A stretch of 64,000 nucleotides of DNA from UBA4465 sp002292365 (lineage in GTDB: Bacteria > Bacteroidota > Bacteroidia > Cytophagales > Cyclobacteriaceae), in NCBI GenBank assembly GCA_943788615.1, contig CALSQY010000002.1, positions 124,001 to 188,000 on the forward strand, in the 5' to 3' direction. The notes under the pieces were generated by a model that did not search any database, was not told where the DNA came from, and saw only the letters and a list, made by a program, of their open reading frames with translations. Positions within the stretch are counted from its first letter, which is position 1, and each line of letters opens with the position of its first letter. This document shows positions 1-10,100 of the stretch, one piece after another. Made by a program: the position numbers and the translations under genes.

Positions 1-1
1 C

Positions 2-79
2 GCAGGAATAACACAATTGCATTTTGAAGTTTGGCGAGATAAAAAAAAACTTGATCCTGAAAGATGGTTAAAGCAATAG
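2..79 (+). CDS. M23-family peptidoglycan metallopeptidase, C-terminal end only (partial)
   Basis: The first 26 codons are open and end in TAG at 77-79. The peptide includes LHFEVW, then D-P and W-L. The LHFE(V/I)W stretch is the last conserved strand of M23 (LytM/EnvC-like) endopeptidase domains, where the His is a zinc ligand. The enzyme would cut peptidoglycan cross-links in the periplasm. Only the tail is visible, so signal peptide, coiled coil and the other zinc ligands cannot be judged. tatA follows after 46 bases on the same strand. Confidence 0.6.
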   Translation, partial: AGITQLHFEVWRDKKKLDPERWLKQ

Positions 80-96
80 TTTGATAGCTTTTTGCT

Positions 97-104
97 TATC
101 TTTG
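97..104 (+). promoter_or_regulatory. Bacteroidota-type -7 element before tatA
   Basis: TATCTTTG matches the Bacteroidota sigma-A -7 consensus TAnnTTTG. A TTTG lies at 80-83, but with 13 bases between it is closer than the usual 17-23, so the -33 half is weak. Transcription would start near 111, giving tatA a leader of about 15 nt. Confidence 0.4.
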
Positions 105-125
105 GTTTAAATAAAAAAAACATTG

Positions 126-329
126 ATGGATACTGTATTAGCATTTGGAATGCCTGGAGGATGGGAATGGCTTGTCATTGGACTTTTTCTGGTTGTCTTT
201 TTCGGAGCAAAAAAAATACCCGAAATAGCTAGAGGGCTAGGGAAAGGCATAAGAGAGTTTAAAGATGCCACCAAGGATATTAAGCAAGAAATTGAACAAG
301 GCGCTCAGTCAGACGAAAAGAAACCTTAA
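126..329 (+). CDS. tatA: Sec-independent (twin-arginine) translocase subunit TatA/E
   Basis: A 67-residue protein with TatA architecture: a short periplasmic N-terminus, one membrane helix (about residues 11-27), the hinge FFGAKKIPEIARGLGKG, an amphipathic helix and a charged, Lys/Glu-rich cytoplasmic tail. TatA oligomers form the conduit for folded proteins exported with twin-arginine signals. ATG at 126 is chosen over the TTG three bases upstream. gatA follows after 6 bases, so the two are probably co-transcribed. tatB and tatC are not in the window. Bacteroidota usually rely on TatA plus TatC alone. Confidence 0.93.
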   Translation: MDTVLAFGMPGGWEWLVIGLFLVVFFGAKKIPEIARGLGKGIREFKDATKDIKQEIEQGAQSDEKKP

Positions 330-335
330 TTTTTC

Positions 336-1757
336 ATGTTTTACAAATCATATCAGCAAATTAGGGCTGATCTTGATGAGCAAAGAATTACAGTTGTTCA
401 AATAGTAAATCATCATCTAGAAAAAATTGAGGAGTATAATCCAAATTTAAATGCTTTCCTTGAAGTATTTAAAGAGGAGGCTATAACAAAGGCGGCACAA
501 ATTGACTTGAAATTAAAGCAGGGGACTGCAGGTCGCTTGGCGGGCTTAGTGGTGGGGATTAAAGATCTCTTTTGCTTGAAAGACCATTTGGTTTCGTGCT
601 CAAGCAAAATACTTGAAGATTTTGAGAGCCAAATCACAGCGACCCCTATTCAACGGTTATTAGATGAGGATGCTATTGTCATAGGTCGGCAAAATTGCGA
701 TGAATTTGCGATGGGCTCCTCTAATGAGAACTCTGCATTTGGTGAGGTTAAAAATGGAGTAAATCCCTCACGAGTCCCCGGAGGTTCTTCTGGGGGAAGT
801 GCGGTTGGTGTACAAACGGATATGTGCCAGATCTCTTTAGGTTCTGACACGGGAGGATCCGTACGACAACCCGCTGCATTTTGCGGTGTATTTGGTCTGA
901 AGCCTACTTATTCTCGAATTTCTCGTTATGGACTTACTGCTTATTCTAGCTCTTTTGATTGTGTGGGAATTTTATCTAAAAGTATTGCTGATACAGAATT
1001 AATTCTTGAAATAATAGCGGGTAGCGATGAGCGAGATACCACTTCAAGTAGAAAAAAAGTACCTCAATTTTCTCAAAGTCCTATCAAGTCCAATAGCTAT
1101 AAAATTGCTTATTTCGATGAAATCAATGAAGCAGAAGGCATAGCTACTTCGGTCAGTCAAATGATGAATCAAACTATGTCTAGCTTAAAGACCTCAGGCC
1201 ATTTATTGGAAAAAGTATCTTTTCCTTTTTTAGAATATTTGTTGCCAACCTACTACATTTTGACTTCTGCTGAAGCAAGTGCCAACTTAGCTAGATTCGA
1301 TGGGGTGCGTTATGGATTTAGGGATTTAGAGATTTCTAATTTAGAATCCATGTATAAAAAATCACGAACTCAGGGGTTTGGATCTGAAGTTTTGAGGAGA
1401 ATTCTTCTAGGAACTTTTGTGCTTTCTTCGGGTTATCAGGATGCCTTTTACACAAAGGCTCAAAAGGTAAGGCGGTTGGTAAAGGATTACACCGAAAAGA
1501 TTCTTGAAGAATATGATTTCATTATTTCACCAACTACGGCGACTACGGCTTTTGAGATCAATTCCAAAACCATAGATCCTGTAGAAATGTACCTGTCGGA
1601 TTTATTTACTGTACAGGCTTCTGTTGCGGGAATACCTGCTATTTCTATTCCTTTTGGAGAAGATCAAAATGCCATGCCTATTGGATTACAGGTAATGACA
1701 GCAAGTTTTGAGGAGGAAAAGCTTTTTTCTTTTGCAAAGTCATTTAAAATCACTTAA
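336..1757 (+). CDS. gatA: Aspartyl/glutamyl-tRNA(Asn/Gln) amidotransferase subunit A
   Basis: A 473-residue amidase-signature enzyme. The Ser-cisSer-Lys triad is visible: Lys76 in GIKDLF, the cis-Ser in PGGSSGGSA (148-156) and the nucleophile Ser175 in GSDTGGSVRQP. In the GatCAB complex it releases ammonia from glutamine and passes it to GatB to convert Glu-tRNA(Gln) or Asp-tRNA(Asn). gatC is also in this window (22144-22431, minus), so the complex is encoded at dispersed loci; gatB is not seen. Length and motifs are normal. The gene lies between tatA and a transglycosylase gene with gaps of 6 and 5 bases, which suggests one operon. Confidence 0.95.
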   Translation: MFYKSYQQIRADLDEQRITVVQIVNHHLEKIEEYNPNLNAFLEVFKEEAITKAAQIDLKLKQGTAGRLAGLVVGIKDLFCLKDHLVSCSSKILEDFESQITATPIQRLLDEDAIVIGRQNCDEFAMGSSNENSAFGEVKNGVNPSRVPGGSSGGSAVGVQTDMCQISLGSDTGGSVRQPAAFCGVFGLKPTYSRISRYGLTAYSSSFDCVGILSKSIADTELILEIIAGSDERDTTSSRKKVPQFSQSPIKSNSYKIAYFDEINEAEGIATSVSQMMNQTMSSLKTSGHLLEKVSFPFLEYLLPTYYILTSAEASANLARFDGVRYGFRDLEISNLESMYKKSRTQGFGSEVLRRILLGTFVLSSGYQDAFYTKAQKVRRLVKDYTEKILEEYDFIISPTTATTAFEINSKTIDPVEMYLSDLFTVQASVAGIPAISIPFGEDQNAMPIGLQVMTASFEEEKLFSFAKSFKIT

Positions 1758-1762
1758 TTCAA

Positions 1763-3115
1763 ATGAGGATAGACTTAATAATATTTTTGGCGCTTTTTTT
1801 TACCACAAATGTGTTTGCTGAGTACGATTCAACAAATCAAAGATATGATTATATTCCTGATGCCAATTATGCTGAAATCGCCGATCGAATGGGGTGTCTA
1901 AATACGGAAATTCCGCTAACCTTTAACAAAACAGTAAAGAGTTTCATAGATTATTTTTCTGTTCGTAATCGAGATTACACGCGAGGGATTCTAGAAAAGA
2001 AGGATTATTATTTTTCAATCATAGAACCTTATCTAAAAGAATACGGTTTACCTGATGATATAAAATACTTAGCGATCGTTGAGTCAGGTTTGGTGCCGCG
2101 GGCCCAGTCGCGAGTCGGTGCAGTTGGGCTATGGCAGTTCATACCAAGTACTGGTCGATCTTATGGATTATCTCATTCATGGTACATAGATGACCGTATG
2201 GACCCAAATCAGTCAACTGATGCTGCTTGCAGGTATTTAAAGAGCTTGTATAATACTTTTGGCAGATGGGATTTGGCCATTGCTGCCTACAATTGTGGTC
2301 CAGGTAATGTCCGTAAGGCCATCCGAAGGAGTGGTTATAAAAAAGATTTTTGGCAAATTTATCGATATTTACCTAGGGAAACCCGTTCCTATATTCCTCA
2401 ATTCATTGCCATCAATTATGTGCTGAATTATGCGGAAGAACATAATCTTTTCCCCGATCAAAAATCATCATTGGCCTTATCGGATACGATTGTAGTAAAT
2501 CAATATTTGCACTTGGCCACCTTTGCACATTTTGCTGATATAGCTTTGGAGGAATTACTTGATCTTAATCCAAGTATTAAAAGAGGGGTAATTCCTGAAG
2601 GGGTACGTAGTTTTTCGCTGAAAGTTCCTGCAGACAGAAAGCTTTATATTAATGCCCAACGTATTTTTTTATATGATACTGCGAATAAAGTAGGACAGGA
2701 GCAATTGGAGTATTTGGCAAGGCGTATGACAGGAAGCACCTATGGGCGGATCAAAAATATTTATCGCGTGAGAAGTGGAGACAATTTAGGAAGTATTGCA
2801 AGCCACTACGCCGTACGTGTTTCAGATATCCAAAAGTGGAACCATCTTAGTTCGACCTTGATTCGGACAGGGCAAAATTTAGCCATTTGGACCCTTCCTA
2901 GCTATACTAAGAGTAATCAAAAAGTGTATGCAGTGGCCAATCAAAATCAGAAATTATCATCGGTAATCACGGGCACGACTTATCAGGTAAGAAGAGGAGA
3001 CTCATTATGGAGTATTTCTAAGAATTCAAATGTTTCAATCGCAATCATCAAAAAAATAAATAAACTGAATTCTAACACAATTTATCCTGGTCAAAACCTA
3101 ATTATTAGAAAGTGA
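1763..3115 (+). CDS. Lytic murein transglycosylase with two LysM domains (MltD-like)
   Basis: A 450-residue exported protein: signal peptide (residues 1-19), an SLT domain (about 85-210) with the catalytic Glu107 in VESGL followed by AVGLWQFIPSTGR and the AYNCGPGNVRKA motif, then two LysM modules at about 333-376 and 406-448, each beginning with V-R-x-G-D. It cleaves the MurNAc-GlcNAc bond of peptidoglycan with formation of 1,6-anhydro ends, while the LysM modules bind glycan. It matches MltD in layout but has no lipobox. It follows gatA by 5 bases. Confidence 0.9.
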   Translation: MRIDLIIFLALFFTTNVFAEYDSTNQRYDYIPDANYAEIADRMGCLNTEIPLTFNKTVKSFIDYFSVRNRDYTRGILEKKDYYFSIIEPYLKEYGLPDDIKYLAIVESGLVPRAQSRVGAVGLWQFIPSTGRSYGLSHSWYIDDRMDPNQSTDAACRYLKSLYNTFGRWDLAIAAYNCGPGNVRKAIRRSGYKKDFWQIYRYLPRETRSYIPQFIAINYVLNYAEEHNLFPDQKSSLALSDTIVVNQYLHLATFAHFADIALEELLDLNPSIKRGVIPEGVRSFSLKVPADRKLYINAQRIFLYDTANKVGQEQLEYLARRMTGSTYGRIKNIYRVRSGDNLGSIASHYAVRVSDIQKWNHLSSTLIRTGQNLAIWTLPSYTKSNQKVYAVANQNQKLSSVITGTTYQVRRGDSLWSISKNSNVSIAIIKKINKLNSNTIYPGQNLIIRK

Positions 3116-3156
3116 TTAAATAAATTCCGTGTAAATCTTGAGGTGATATTTATTAA

Positions 3157-4227
3157 ATGAGGAAAAAAAGCTATTTTTTTATTACTTGTACTATCTGGTT
3201 GTTTGCGTTTTGTGGAGAAACTCAAGACAAGATGGCCCAAGAATTTATGCCTACCGCCAAGGGAGAAATTGGCAGTATTATGTTGGTGATGGACCAACAG
3301 CAGTGGGACCATGATCTAGGAATACAACTTAGAAGGATATTCAGGGAGCCTATGCCCGGGTTGCCCCAAGATGAGCCTTTTTTTCATCTCAATAGGGTCA
3401 GTCCAAAAAAGTTAAATACTACGCTTAAATCTTCAGCTAATATGATCTTTGTGATGACCTTAGATAGTAAGACTTCAGAAAGCAATGTTTTGAAGAGTTT
3501 CTTTACTTCTGAATCCCTGAGGATGATTAAAATCGATACCAGTCTCTATATGAGCATTCGAAAAGATGAGTTTGCCAAAGGACAAATGATTTTATATTTA
3601 TTTGGAAATACAGAACAAGACCTCAGCCAAAAGCTCACAAAAAATAAGGAAATAATTCAGTCCTTATTTGAGAAAAGAGTCCGGGAAAGGACGGCAAGTA
3701 AATTATTTAAGAGTCATGAGAAATCACTTGAAAAAGTCGTTCAAGAAGCGCATTCATTTCAAATAAAGATCCCTTTAGGTTGGCAGCAAGCAGCAAGTGA
3801 GCCTGGGTTTTATTGGATGAGGTATCTCAACGGGAGTAAGGAACAAAACGTATTTGTGTATTACGAGCCCTATACAAATATTGAAATATTTGATCAGGTA
3901 CCGGAATTCAGAGATCGAATTACCAAACAATTTTTAAGAGATAGCGAGAAAAATAATTTATTCATTACCAGACAAATGCGGGATGATTTAAATACAGTGT
4001 TCCTGAAAAAAACCCAATTTAAGGGGCGTTATGCCGTAGAGAGCAGAGGACTTTGGAAAATCAATGATAACTCCCTTGGTGGTCCTTATATTAGTTATAC
4101 TTTTGTTTCAGAAAAACAAAAATTAATTTATTATATTGAAGGATTTGTTGCTGCACCAGGTGAGAAAAAAAGAACCTTGCTGCAAGAAGTCGATGCGATA
4201 CTGTCGACCTTTAAAGAGGGCAACTGA
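3157..4227 (+). CDS. DUF4837 family lipoprotein
   Basis: A 356-residue protein with a lipoprotein signal: a hydrophobic stretch ends in FAFC-GE, giving a lipidated Cys about residue 19. The body (an early LVMDQQQW stretch, then a central domain with IPLGWQQA and FYWMRYLNG) fits the Bacteroidota-restricted family DUF4837, of unknown function. It probably sits in the periplasm or on the outer membrane. The malic enzyme start lies 16 bases beyond the stop. Confidence 0.8.
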   Translation: MRKKSYFFITCTIWLFAFCGETQDKMAQEFMPTAKGEIGSIMLVMDQQQWDHDLGIQLRRIFREPMPGLPQDEPFFHLNRVSPKKLNTTLKSSANMIFVMTLDSKTSESNVLKSFFTSESLRMIKIDTSLYMSIRKDEFAKGQMILYLFGNTEQDLSQKLTKNKEIIQSLFEKRVRERTASKLFKSHEKSLEKVVQEAHSFQIKIPLGWQQAASEPGFYWMRYLNGSKEQNVFVYYEPYTNIEIFDQVPEFRDRITKQFLRDSEKNNLFITRQMRDDLNTVFLKKTQFKGRYAVESRGLWKINDNSLGGPYISYTFVSEKQKLIYYIEGFVAAPGEKKRTLLQEVDAILSTFKEGN

Positions 4228-4243
4228 AGATAACCTAAAAACT

Positions 4244-6532
4244 ATGTGTGCAAAAATCAGAAAACAAGAGGCATTAGACTTCCACGAAGCATCTCCTAGA
4301 GGTAAAATTGAGGTTATTCCAACCAAGCCACTAAGAAGCCAGCATGATTTAGCATTGGCATATTCACCCGGGGTAGCAGTTCCTTGTTTGGAAATTGCCA
4401 ATAAAAAACAAGATGTATATAAATTTACCGCTAAGGGCAATCTAGTAGGGGTAATCACCAATGGAACGGCCGTATTAGGACTTGGAAATATTGGTCCTGA
4501 AGCCTCGAAGCCGGTAATGGAGGGCAAGGGAGTTCTGTTTAAAAAATTTGCAGGCATTGATGTTTTTGATATTGAGGTTAATGAAACGGATCCCGATAAG
4601 TTTATAGAAATTGTCAAATCTTTGGAGCCCACTTTTGGAGGAATTAATTTAGAAGATATTAAGGCGCCGGAATGTTTCAAGATTGAAAAAGCGCTTAGGG
4701 AAGTAATGAATATTCCCGTCATGCATGACGATCAGCATGGGACGGCGATTATTTCGAGTGCAGCGCTATTAAATGCGTTGGAGCTCGTTGATAAAAAGAT
4801 AGAAGAACTTAAAATAGTCATTAGTGGAGGTGGAGCAGCCGCTATTGCTTGTGCCGATCTTTATGTATCATTGGGTGTTGATGTCGGAAATATTGTTATG
4901 ACAGATTCAAAGGGCGTAGTAAGAGTGGATCGAGATTTCATCAATGAGCATAAGGCCAAGTATGCTACAAATAAAGATGTGCATACACTCAGTGATGCAT
5001 TGGTAGACGTTGATATGTTCCTAGGTTTGTCAAAGGCTAATATTTTGACTTCAGAGATGATTTTAACGATGGCAGCGAATCCAATAATTTTTGCGCTCTC
5101 AAATCCAGATCCAGAAATTGGCTATGAACTTGCGATGTCGACTCGTAAAGACATTATTATGGCGACAGGAAGATCAGATCATCCCAATCAGGTAAACAAC
5201 GTTTTGGGCTTCCCTTATATTTTCAGAGGTGCCCTTGATGTGAGGGCGACGACCATAAATGAAGCCATGAAGCTCGCGGCGGTTAAGGCAATTGCTGATT
5301 TAGCCAAGGAAAGTGTTCCCGATTTAGTTCTCAAAGCTTACGGATCTAATACTTTGAAATTTGGCCGAGATTATTTAATTCCCAAACCGCTTGACCCACG
5401 ATTAATCACCATTATTTCTCCAGCCGTCGCAAAAGCAGCAATGGATTCAAAGGTAGCACAGATAGACATTGAAAACTGGGAGCAATATAAAATAGAGCTT
5501 CAAGAGCGTGTTGGCATTGATCAACGCTTGATTTCTAGGATTATTACTCGAGCGAAAAAAGATCCAAAACGTGTAATTTTTGGAGAAGCGCATCAGGTCT
5601 CTATTCTTAAAGCGGCTCAACAGGCAGTAGATCAGGGAGTTGCTATTCCTATTTTATTGGGTAATCGTATACTTATTCAGCAGTTGATAAAAGAGAATGA
5701 ACTGGATTTGGGAGAATGTGAAATTATTGATCCAATAGAGCAGGAAGCCAAACGAATGAATTATGCTGCTCAACTTTTCAAGTCGCGTCAACGGAAAGGG
5801 ATGACGCATCCCCAAGCCAAGAAGGCGATGCTCAATGATAATTATTTTGGTGTGATGATGGTTAATAATGAGGAAGCAGATGCTTTCATTTCTGGAATGT
5901 CAAATGACTATCCAGAGACCATACGGCCAGCATTAGAAATCATAGGACCAGAGCCTGGGATTGATCGTGTGGCAGGAATGTACATTTTAAGTAACAAAAA
6001 TGGAAATTATTTTCTTTCAGACACTACGGTTAACTTAAATCCCTCTGCGGATCAGTTGGTTGATATTATCGGATTGACAGCGCAGGCAGTTCGATTTTTT
6101 GATGTTGAGCCCAGAATGGCAGGACTTTCTTATTCTAATTTCGGATCAGCAAAGGGAGAGATTCCACAAAAGATGGCTAAGGCTGTAGCCAAAGCGCAAT
6201 CCAAATGGCCCAAATTATTGATTGACGGAGAAATTCAGGCGAATGTGGCCCTTAATAAGGAGCACATAGAGGAAAATTATCCATTTTGTAAATTGTTAGG
6301 AACATTCGCAAATACACTGATCTTCCCGAACTTAGAGTCAGGCAATATTGCTTATAAATTACTTATGGAATTTGGAGGTGCTGAAGCCATTGGACCCATC
6401 TTGATGGGCATGAGAAAAGCCATTCACGTACTCCAAAAAGGGAGCTCAGTAAGTGATATTTTTAATATTACAGCTATTGCGGTGGTTGATGCGCAAGAGC
6501 AAGAAATATCTGAAAAGACAGCTCGTGATTAA
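4244..6532 (+). CDS. maeB: NADP-dependent malic enzyme with C-terminal phosphotransacetylase-like domain
   Basis: A 762-residue two-domain protein. The N-terminal malic enzyme half (about 1-430) carries SPGVAVPCL, the metal/NAD region with HDDQHGTA, and GGGAAAIACADL. The C-terminal third is a phosphate acetyl/butyryl-transferase-like domain, typical of MaeB, that usually regulates by binding acetyl-CoA. It decarboxylates malate to pyruvate with formation of NADPH. The frame is open further upstream, but the ATG at 4244 (M-C-A-K-I-R-K-Q-E-A) fits the family and lies outside the preceding gene. The 3' end overlaps the ruvA start by 8 bases. Confidence 0.93.
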   Translation: MCAKIRKQEALDFHEASPRGKIEVIPTKPLRSQHDLALAYSPGVAVPCLEIANKKQDVYKFTAKGNLVGVITNGTAVLGLGNIGPEASKPVMEGKGVLFKKFAGIDVFDIEVNETDPDKFIEIVKSLEPTFGGINLEDIKAPECFKIEKALREVMNIPVMHDDQHGTAIISSAALLNALELVDKKIEELKIVISGGGAAAIACADLYVSLGVDVGNIVMTDSKGVVRVDRDFINEHKAKYATNKDVHTLSDALVDVDMFLGLSKANILTSEMILTMAANPIIFALSNPDPEIGYELAMSTRKDIIMATGRSDHPNQVNNVLGFPYIFRGALDVRATTINEAMKLAAVKAIADLAKESVPDLVLKAYGSNTLKFGRDYLIPKPLDPRLITIISPAVAKAAMDSKVAQIDIENWEQYKIELQERVGIDQRLISRIITRAKKDPKRVIFGEAHQVSILKAAQQAVDQGVAIPILLGNRILIQQLIKENELDLGECEIIDPIEQEAKRMNYAAQLFKSRQRKGMTHPQAKKAMLNDNYFGVMMVNNEEADAFISGMSNDYPETIRPALEIIGPEPGIDRVAGMYILSNKNGNYFLSDTTVNLNPSADQLVDIIGLTAQAVRFFDVEPRMAGLSYSNFGSAKGEIPQKMAKAVAKAQSKWPKLLIDGEIQANVALNKEHIEENYPFCKLLGTFANTLIFPNLESGNIAYKLLMEFGGAEAIGPILMGMRKAIHVLQKGSSVSDIFNITAIAVVDAQEQEISEKTARD

Positions 6533-7115
6533 TTTTGTAGAAGGAACCTTTGCGGAAAAATCGCCGACCCATGTTATCATAAATATCCATGGGATTGGCT
6601 ATGAAATTAAAATATCGTTGATTACCTACGGCCAAATCAAAGTGCTTGATAAAGGTCGATTGTATACTCATTTTCATGTCAAGGAAGACAGTCAAACGCT
6701 TTATGGGTTTCATGATTTATCTGAAAAATCTAGATTTAGGGATTTGATAGGTATCAGTGGTGTGGGTCCGAGTACCGCACTCATGGTATTGTCAAGTTTA
6801 TCAGCAGAGGAGTTACAATCGGCGGTGATTAATGGGCAGGCAAAAGTGATCCAGTCTGTCAAAGGCATTGGCGGCAAAACTGCAGAACGTATTATTTTAG
6901 AACTTAAAGACAAGTTTAAAAAAGAGACTTTGCTCGAAAATGCAATAGATTTATCTGGAGAATCTAACAATACTTTAAGAGCCCAAGCGTTATCTGCCTT
7001 AACGACCTTAGGTATCAGCAAGCCAGCGGCGGAAAAGACAGTTGATAAGATCATGTCAGAGCATGAAAGCCTGAGACTTGAGGAGCTTATAAAGTTCGCT
7101 TTAAAAAGAGTATAA
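6525..7115 (+). CDS. ruvA: Holliday junction branch migration protein RuvA
   Basis: A 196-residue protein starting at a GTG that overlaps the malic enzyme stop by 8 bases. The first residues (I-N-F-V-E-G-T-F) align with the usual RuvA N-terminus, so the longer upstream frame is rejected. The OB-fold domain (1-65) is followed by helix-hairpin-helix motifs (GISGVGPSTAL and KGIGGKTAERI) and a C-terminal domain (about 150-196) that contacts RuvB. It binds four-way junctions and loads RuvB for branch migration. Length is normal. Confidence 0.93.
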   Translation: MINFVEGTFAEKSPTHVIINIHGIGYEIKISLITYGQIKVLDKGRLYTHFHVKEDSQTLYGFHDLSEKSRFRDLIGISGVGPSTALMVLSSLSAEELQSAVINGQAKVIQSVKGIGGKTAERIILELKDKFKKETLLENAIDLSGESNNTLRAQALSALTTLGISKPAAEKTVDKIMSEHESLRLEELIKFALKRV

Positions 7116-7125
7116 AAATCAATTC

Positions 7126-10100
7126 TTGAATAAGTACCAGTTCAATATCCGAGCGATAGCAAGTATATGCTTGTGCACGTATACATCCTTTTTTTTGTAT
7201 GGAGCTGAACTCTTCACACAAGCAGGTGACAGCACCATAAAGTCGGATACCCTTGTACCTTATAAATCCACTTCTTTCCCCAATTACAATCCAAGTTATC
7301 GGTACGGAGATATTTACTCTGTACCTCTTAGTAAATCATCTATTAACTTAATAGATCCCACTTCCCTAGATCTGCAAGTTGACTTTGACACGAGCATTAA
7401 TTTTACAGCTACAGAACAATTAGAAAGTATTGATTTTCGACCACCCGTAAATTTAAGTTTTAAAGAATACGATGCATCTCATACTCAAAAATTGATTAAA
7501 GATTATTGGCGAGAACAGGCCATTGGTTTGGAGGGGGAGAGTGCGATTGGCGGTAGACGATTGATACCAAAGCTTTACATAAGCCCCGTATTTGATAGAA
7601 TTTTTGGAGGCAGTTATGTTGATATTACACCGACCGGGTTTGTGAATCTGGATTTTGGAGGATTATTTCAGTACAATGATAACCCTCAGATACCTGAACG
7701 CCAAAGAAAAAATGGGGGCTTCAATTTTAACATGCAGATCAGCTCCAATGTGGTGGGTAAGATTGGTGATAAGCTGGAGGTTACTTTTAATTTTGATAAT
7801 AATAATTCGTTTGATTTTCAAAATGACATGAAGATCGATTATACTGGATATGAAGAAGAGATAATCAAAAAAATTGAATTGGGAAATGTAAGTATGCCCA
7901 TATCTAACAGTCTTATTTCGGGAGCGCAGTCTTTATTTGGAGTCAAAACACAATTGCAATTTGGTAAATTGTATGTAACAGGAATTGCCTCTAGACAACA
8001 AGGAAGAAATGAGGTAATCACGCTAGAAGATGGAGTAGATGAACGTCAATTTGAACTTCAAGCATCTAATTATGATGAGAACAGACATTTCTTTTTAAGT
8101 CATTTTTTTCGTGAAAATTACGAAAATTGGTTGGGGGGATTACCTCAGTTAATTTCAGGAATTAACGTGACAAGAGTCGAAGTTTATGTTCTTAATAGGA
8201 ATAATAATACGGCGACTACCAGAAATTTTATCTCATTAATGGATTTAGGAGAAGGATCCGTCGTGTATAATCCCAACATAGGGTCTCTAGTAGGTGGGGC
8301 TGCGCGCAATGGCTCTAATGACTTGTACCAAAATCTAATTTCATTAAGTGGTACAAGAAGCCCATATTTAATTAATGAGTTATTAGAATCAAATTTTGGA
8401 ATGACAGAATCTACGGATTTTGTAAAAGTAACTACGGCGCGAAAATTAGATTTAACAGAATATAATATCAATAAAGAATTGGGTTATGTTTCATTGATTA
8501 GGAAGCTTCAAAATGATGAGGTTTTGGCGGTATCTTATGAATATACGTACAATGGGCAGGTCTATAAAGTAGGAGAGCTTTCTGAGGATTATCAAGGATT
8601 CGATGACGATGAGTTGATCTTTTTAAAAATGTTACGACCTAATAAAATCAATACTCGCATTCCCACATGGGATTTGATGATGAAAAACATTTACAATTTG
8701 AATGCAGGTCAGGTCCAACAAGATGGATTTACCTTAAGAATCCATTATCGAGATGACCTAACAGGGATTGATAATCCTTCATTACACGAAGGCCGCTTGA
8801 CTAAAGATATCCCTTTGGTTCAACTACTGGGTCTAGATCAGTTGAATAGAAATAATGATCGTCAAAAGGATGGAAATTTTGATTACATAGAAGGGATTAC
8901 AATTAACTCTAAGACGGGGGTAATTATTTTTCCTGTCTTAGAACCTTTTGGACCGAAATTGAAGAGCTATTTTGATGACAGTGAGTTTGAGTTGATAGAT
9001 AAATATGTCTATGATACCCTTTACAGGACGACAAAGGCAGATGCAGCACAGATAGCCGGAAAAAACAAGTTTTTTATTTTAGGAAAATACAGTGGAGGTT
9101 CTTCTTCTGAAATTTCCTTACCTGGGATAAATATTTCTCCGGGATCCGTGGTGGTTATGGCGGGAAATACGCCTTTAAGTGAAGGGCTCGATTATACCGT
9201 AGATTATAATTTAGGTAGGGTGCGGATTTTGAACAGTGGTATCATGAGTTCAGGTAAACAGATTCAGATCTCCTATGAAAAGGCTGATCTTTTTAATTTT
9301 CAAACCAGATGGCTTACCGGGACTAATTTCGAATACCTATTCAATGATCATTTTTCAATAGGAGCCACCTTATTACATCTCAATGAACGACCGGGAGGTA
9401 AAACACGCTATGCGGTAGGAGATGAGCCGACAAAGAATACGAAATATGGATTTAATTTAAATTACCAAACGGATTCAAGGTTATTGACACAAATTATTGA
9501 TGCAATACCTTTAATCAGTACCAAAGAAAAGTCAAGTGTTTCCTTCAGTGCGGAATTTGCTCAATTGATTCCTGGCACCTCAAACTTGGTGGAAGGTGAA
9601 GGGACTTCTTATATAGATGATTTTGAAAATGCGCTTACCTATGGAGGAAATTTACAATCCTGGTCGGGTTGGAATCTGGCTTCAACACCTAGTACGCTTG
9701 ATGATCGATTTGAGGTTGAAGATGTCCAAGGTGGGAATTTAGGGGCTAATTATAAACGTGCAAAATTAGCTTGGTACACCGTTGACAACAGTGTTTTTTA
9801 TACCTCTATTGGCAACAGAAGGCCTAGTAATTTGACAGAAGAAGATCTTGAGAATCATTACGAAAGAATCGTTTATCCTCAGGAAATTCATCAACAGCAA
9901 GATCGCACCATGATCACAACAAATGAAACGATTTTAGATATTGCCTATTTCCCAAGTGAGCGTGGACCCTATAATTACAATCCCAATTTAGATGCCGACG
10001 GGCTGCTGCCCAATCCTGAAGAAAATTGGGGAGGGATCACCAATCATATAAATAATGAAGTTGATTTTGATAAGACCAATATAGAGTTTATCGAGTTTTG

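Noticed and set aside
4123..4722. 199-codon minus-strand ORF opposite the malic enzyme
   Set aside because: Shadow of the conserved maeB frame, with no family motif of its own.
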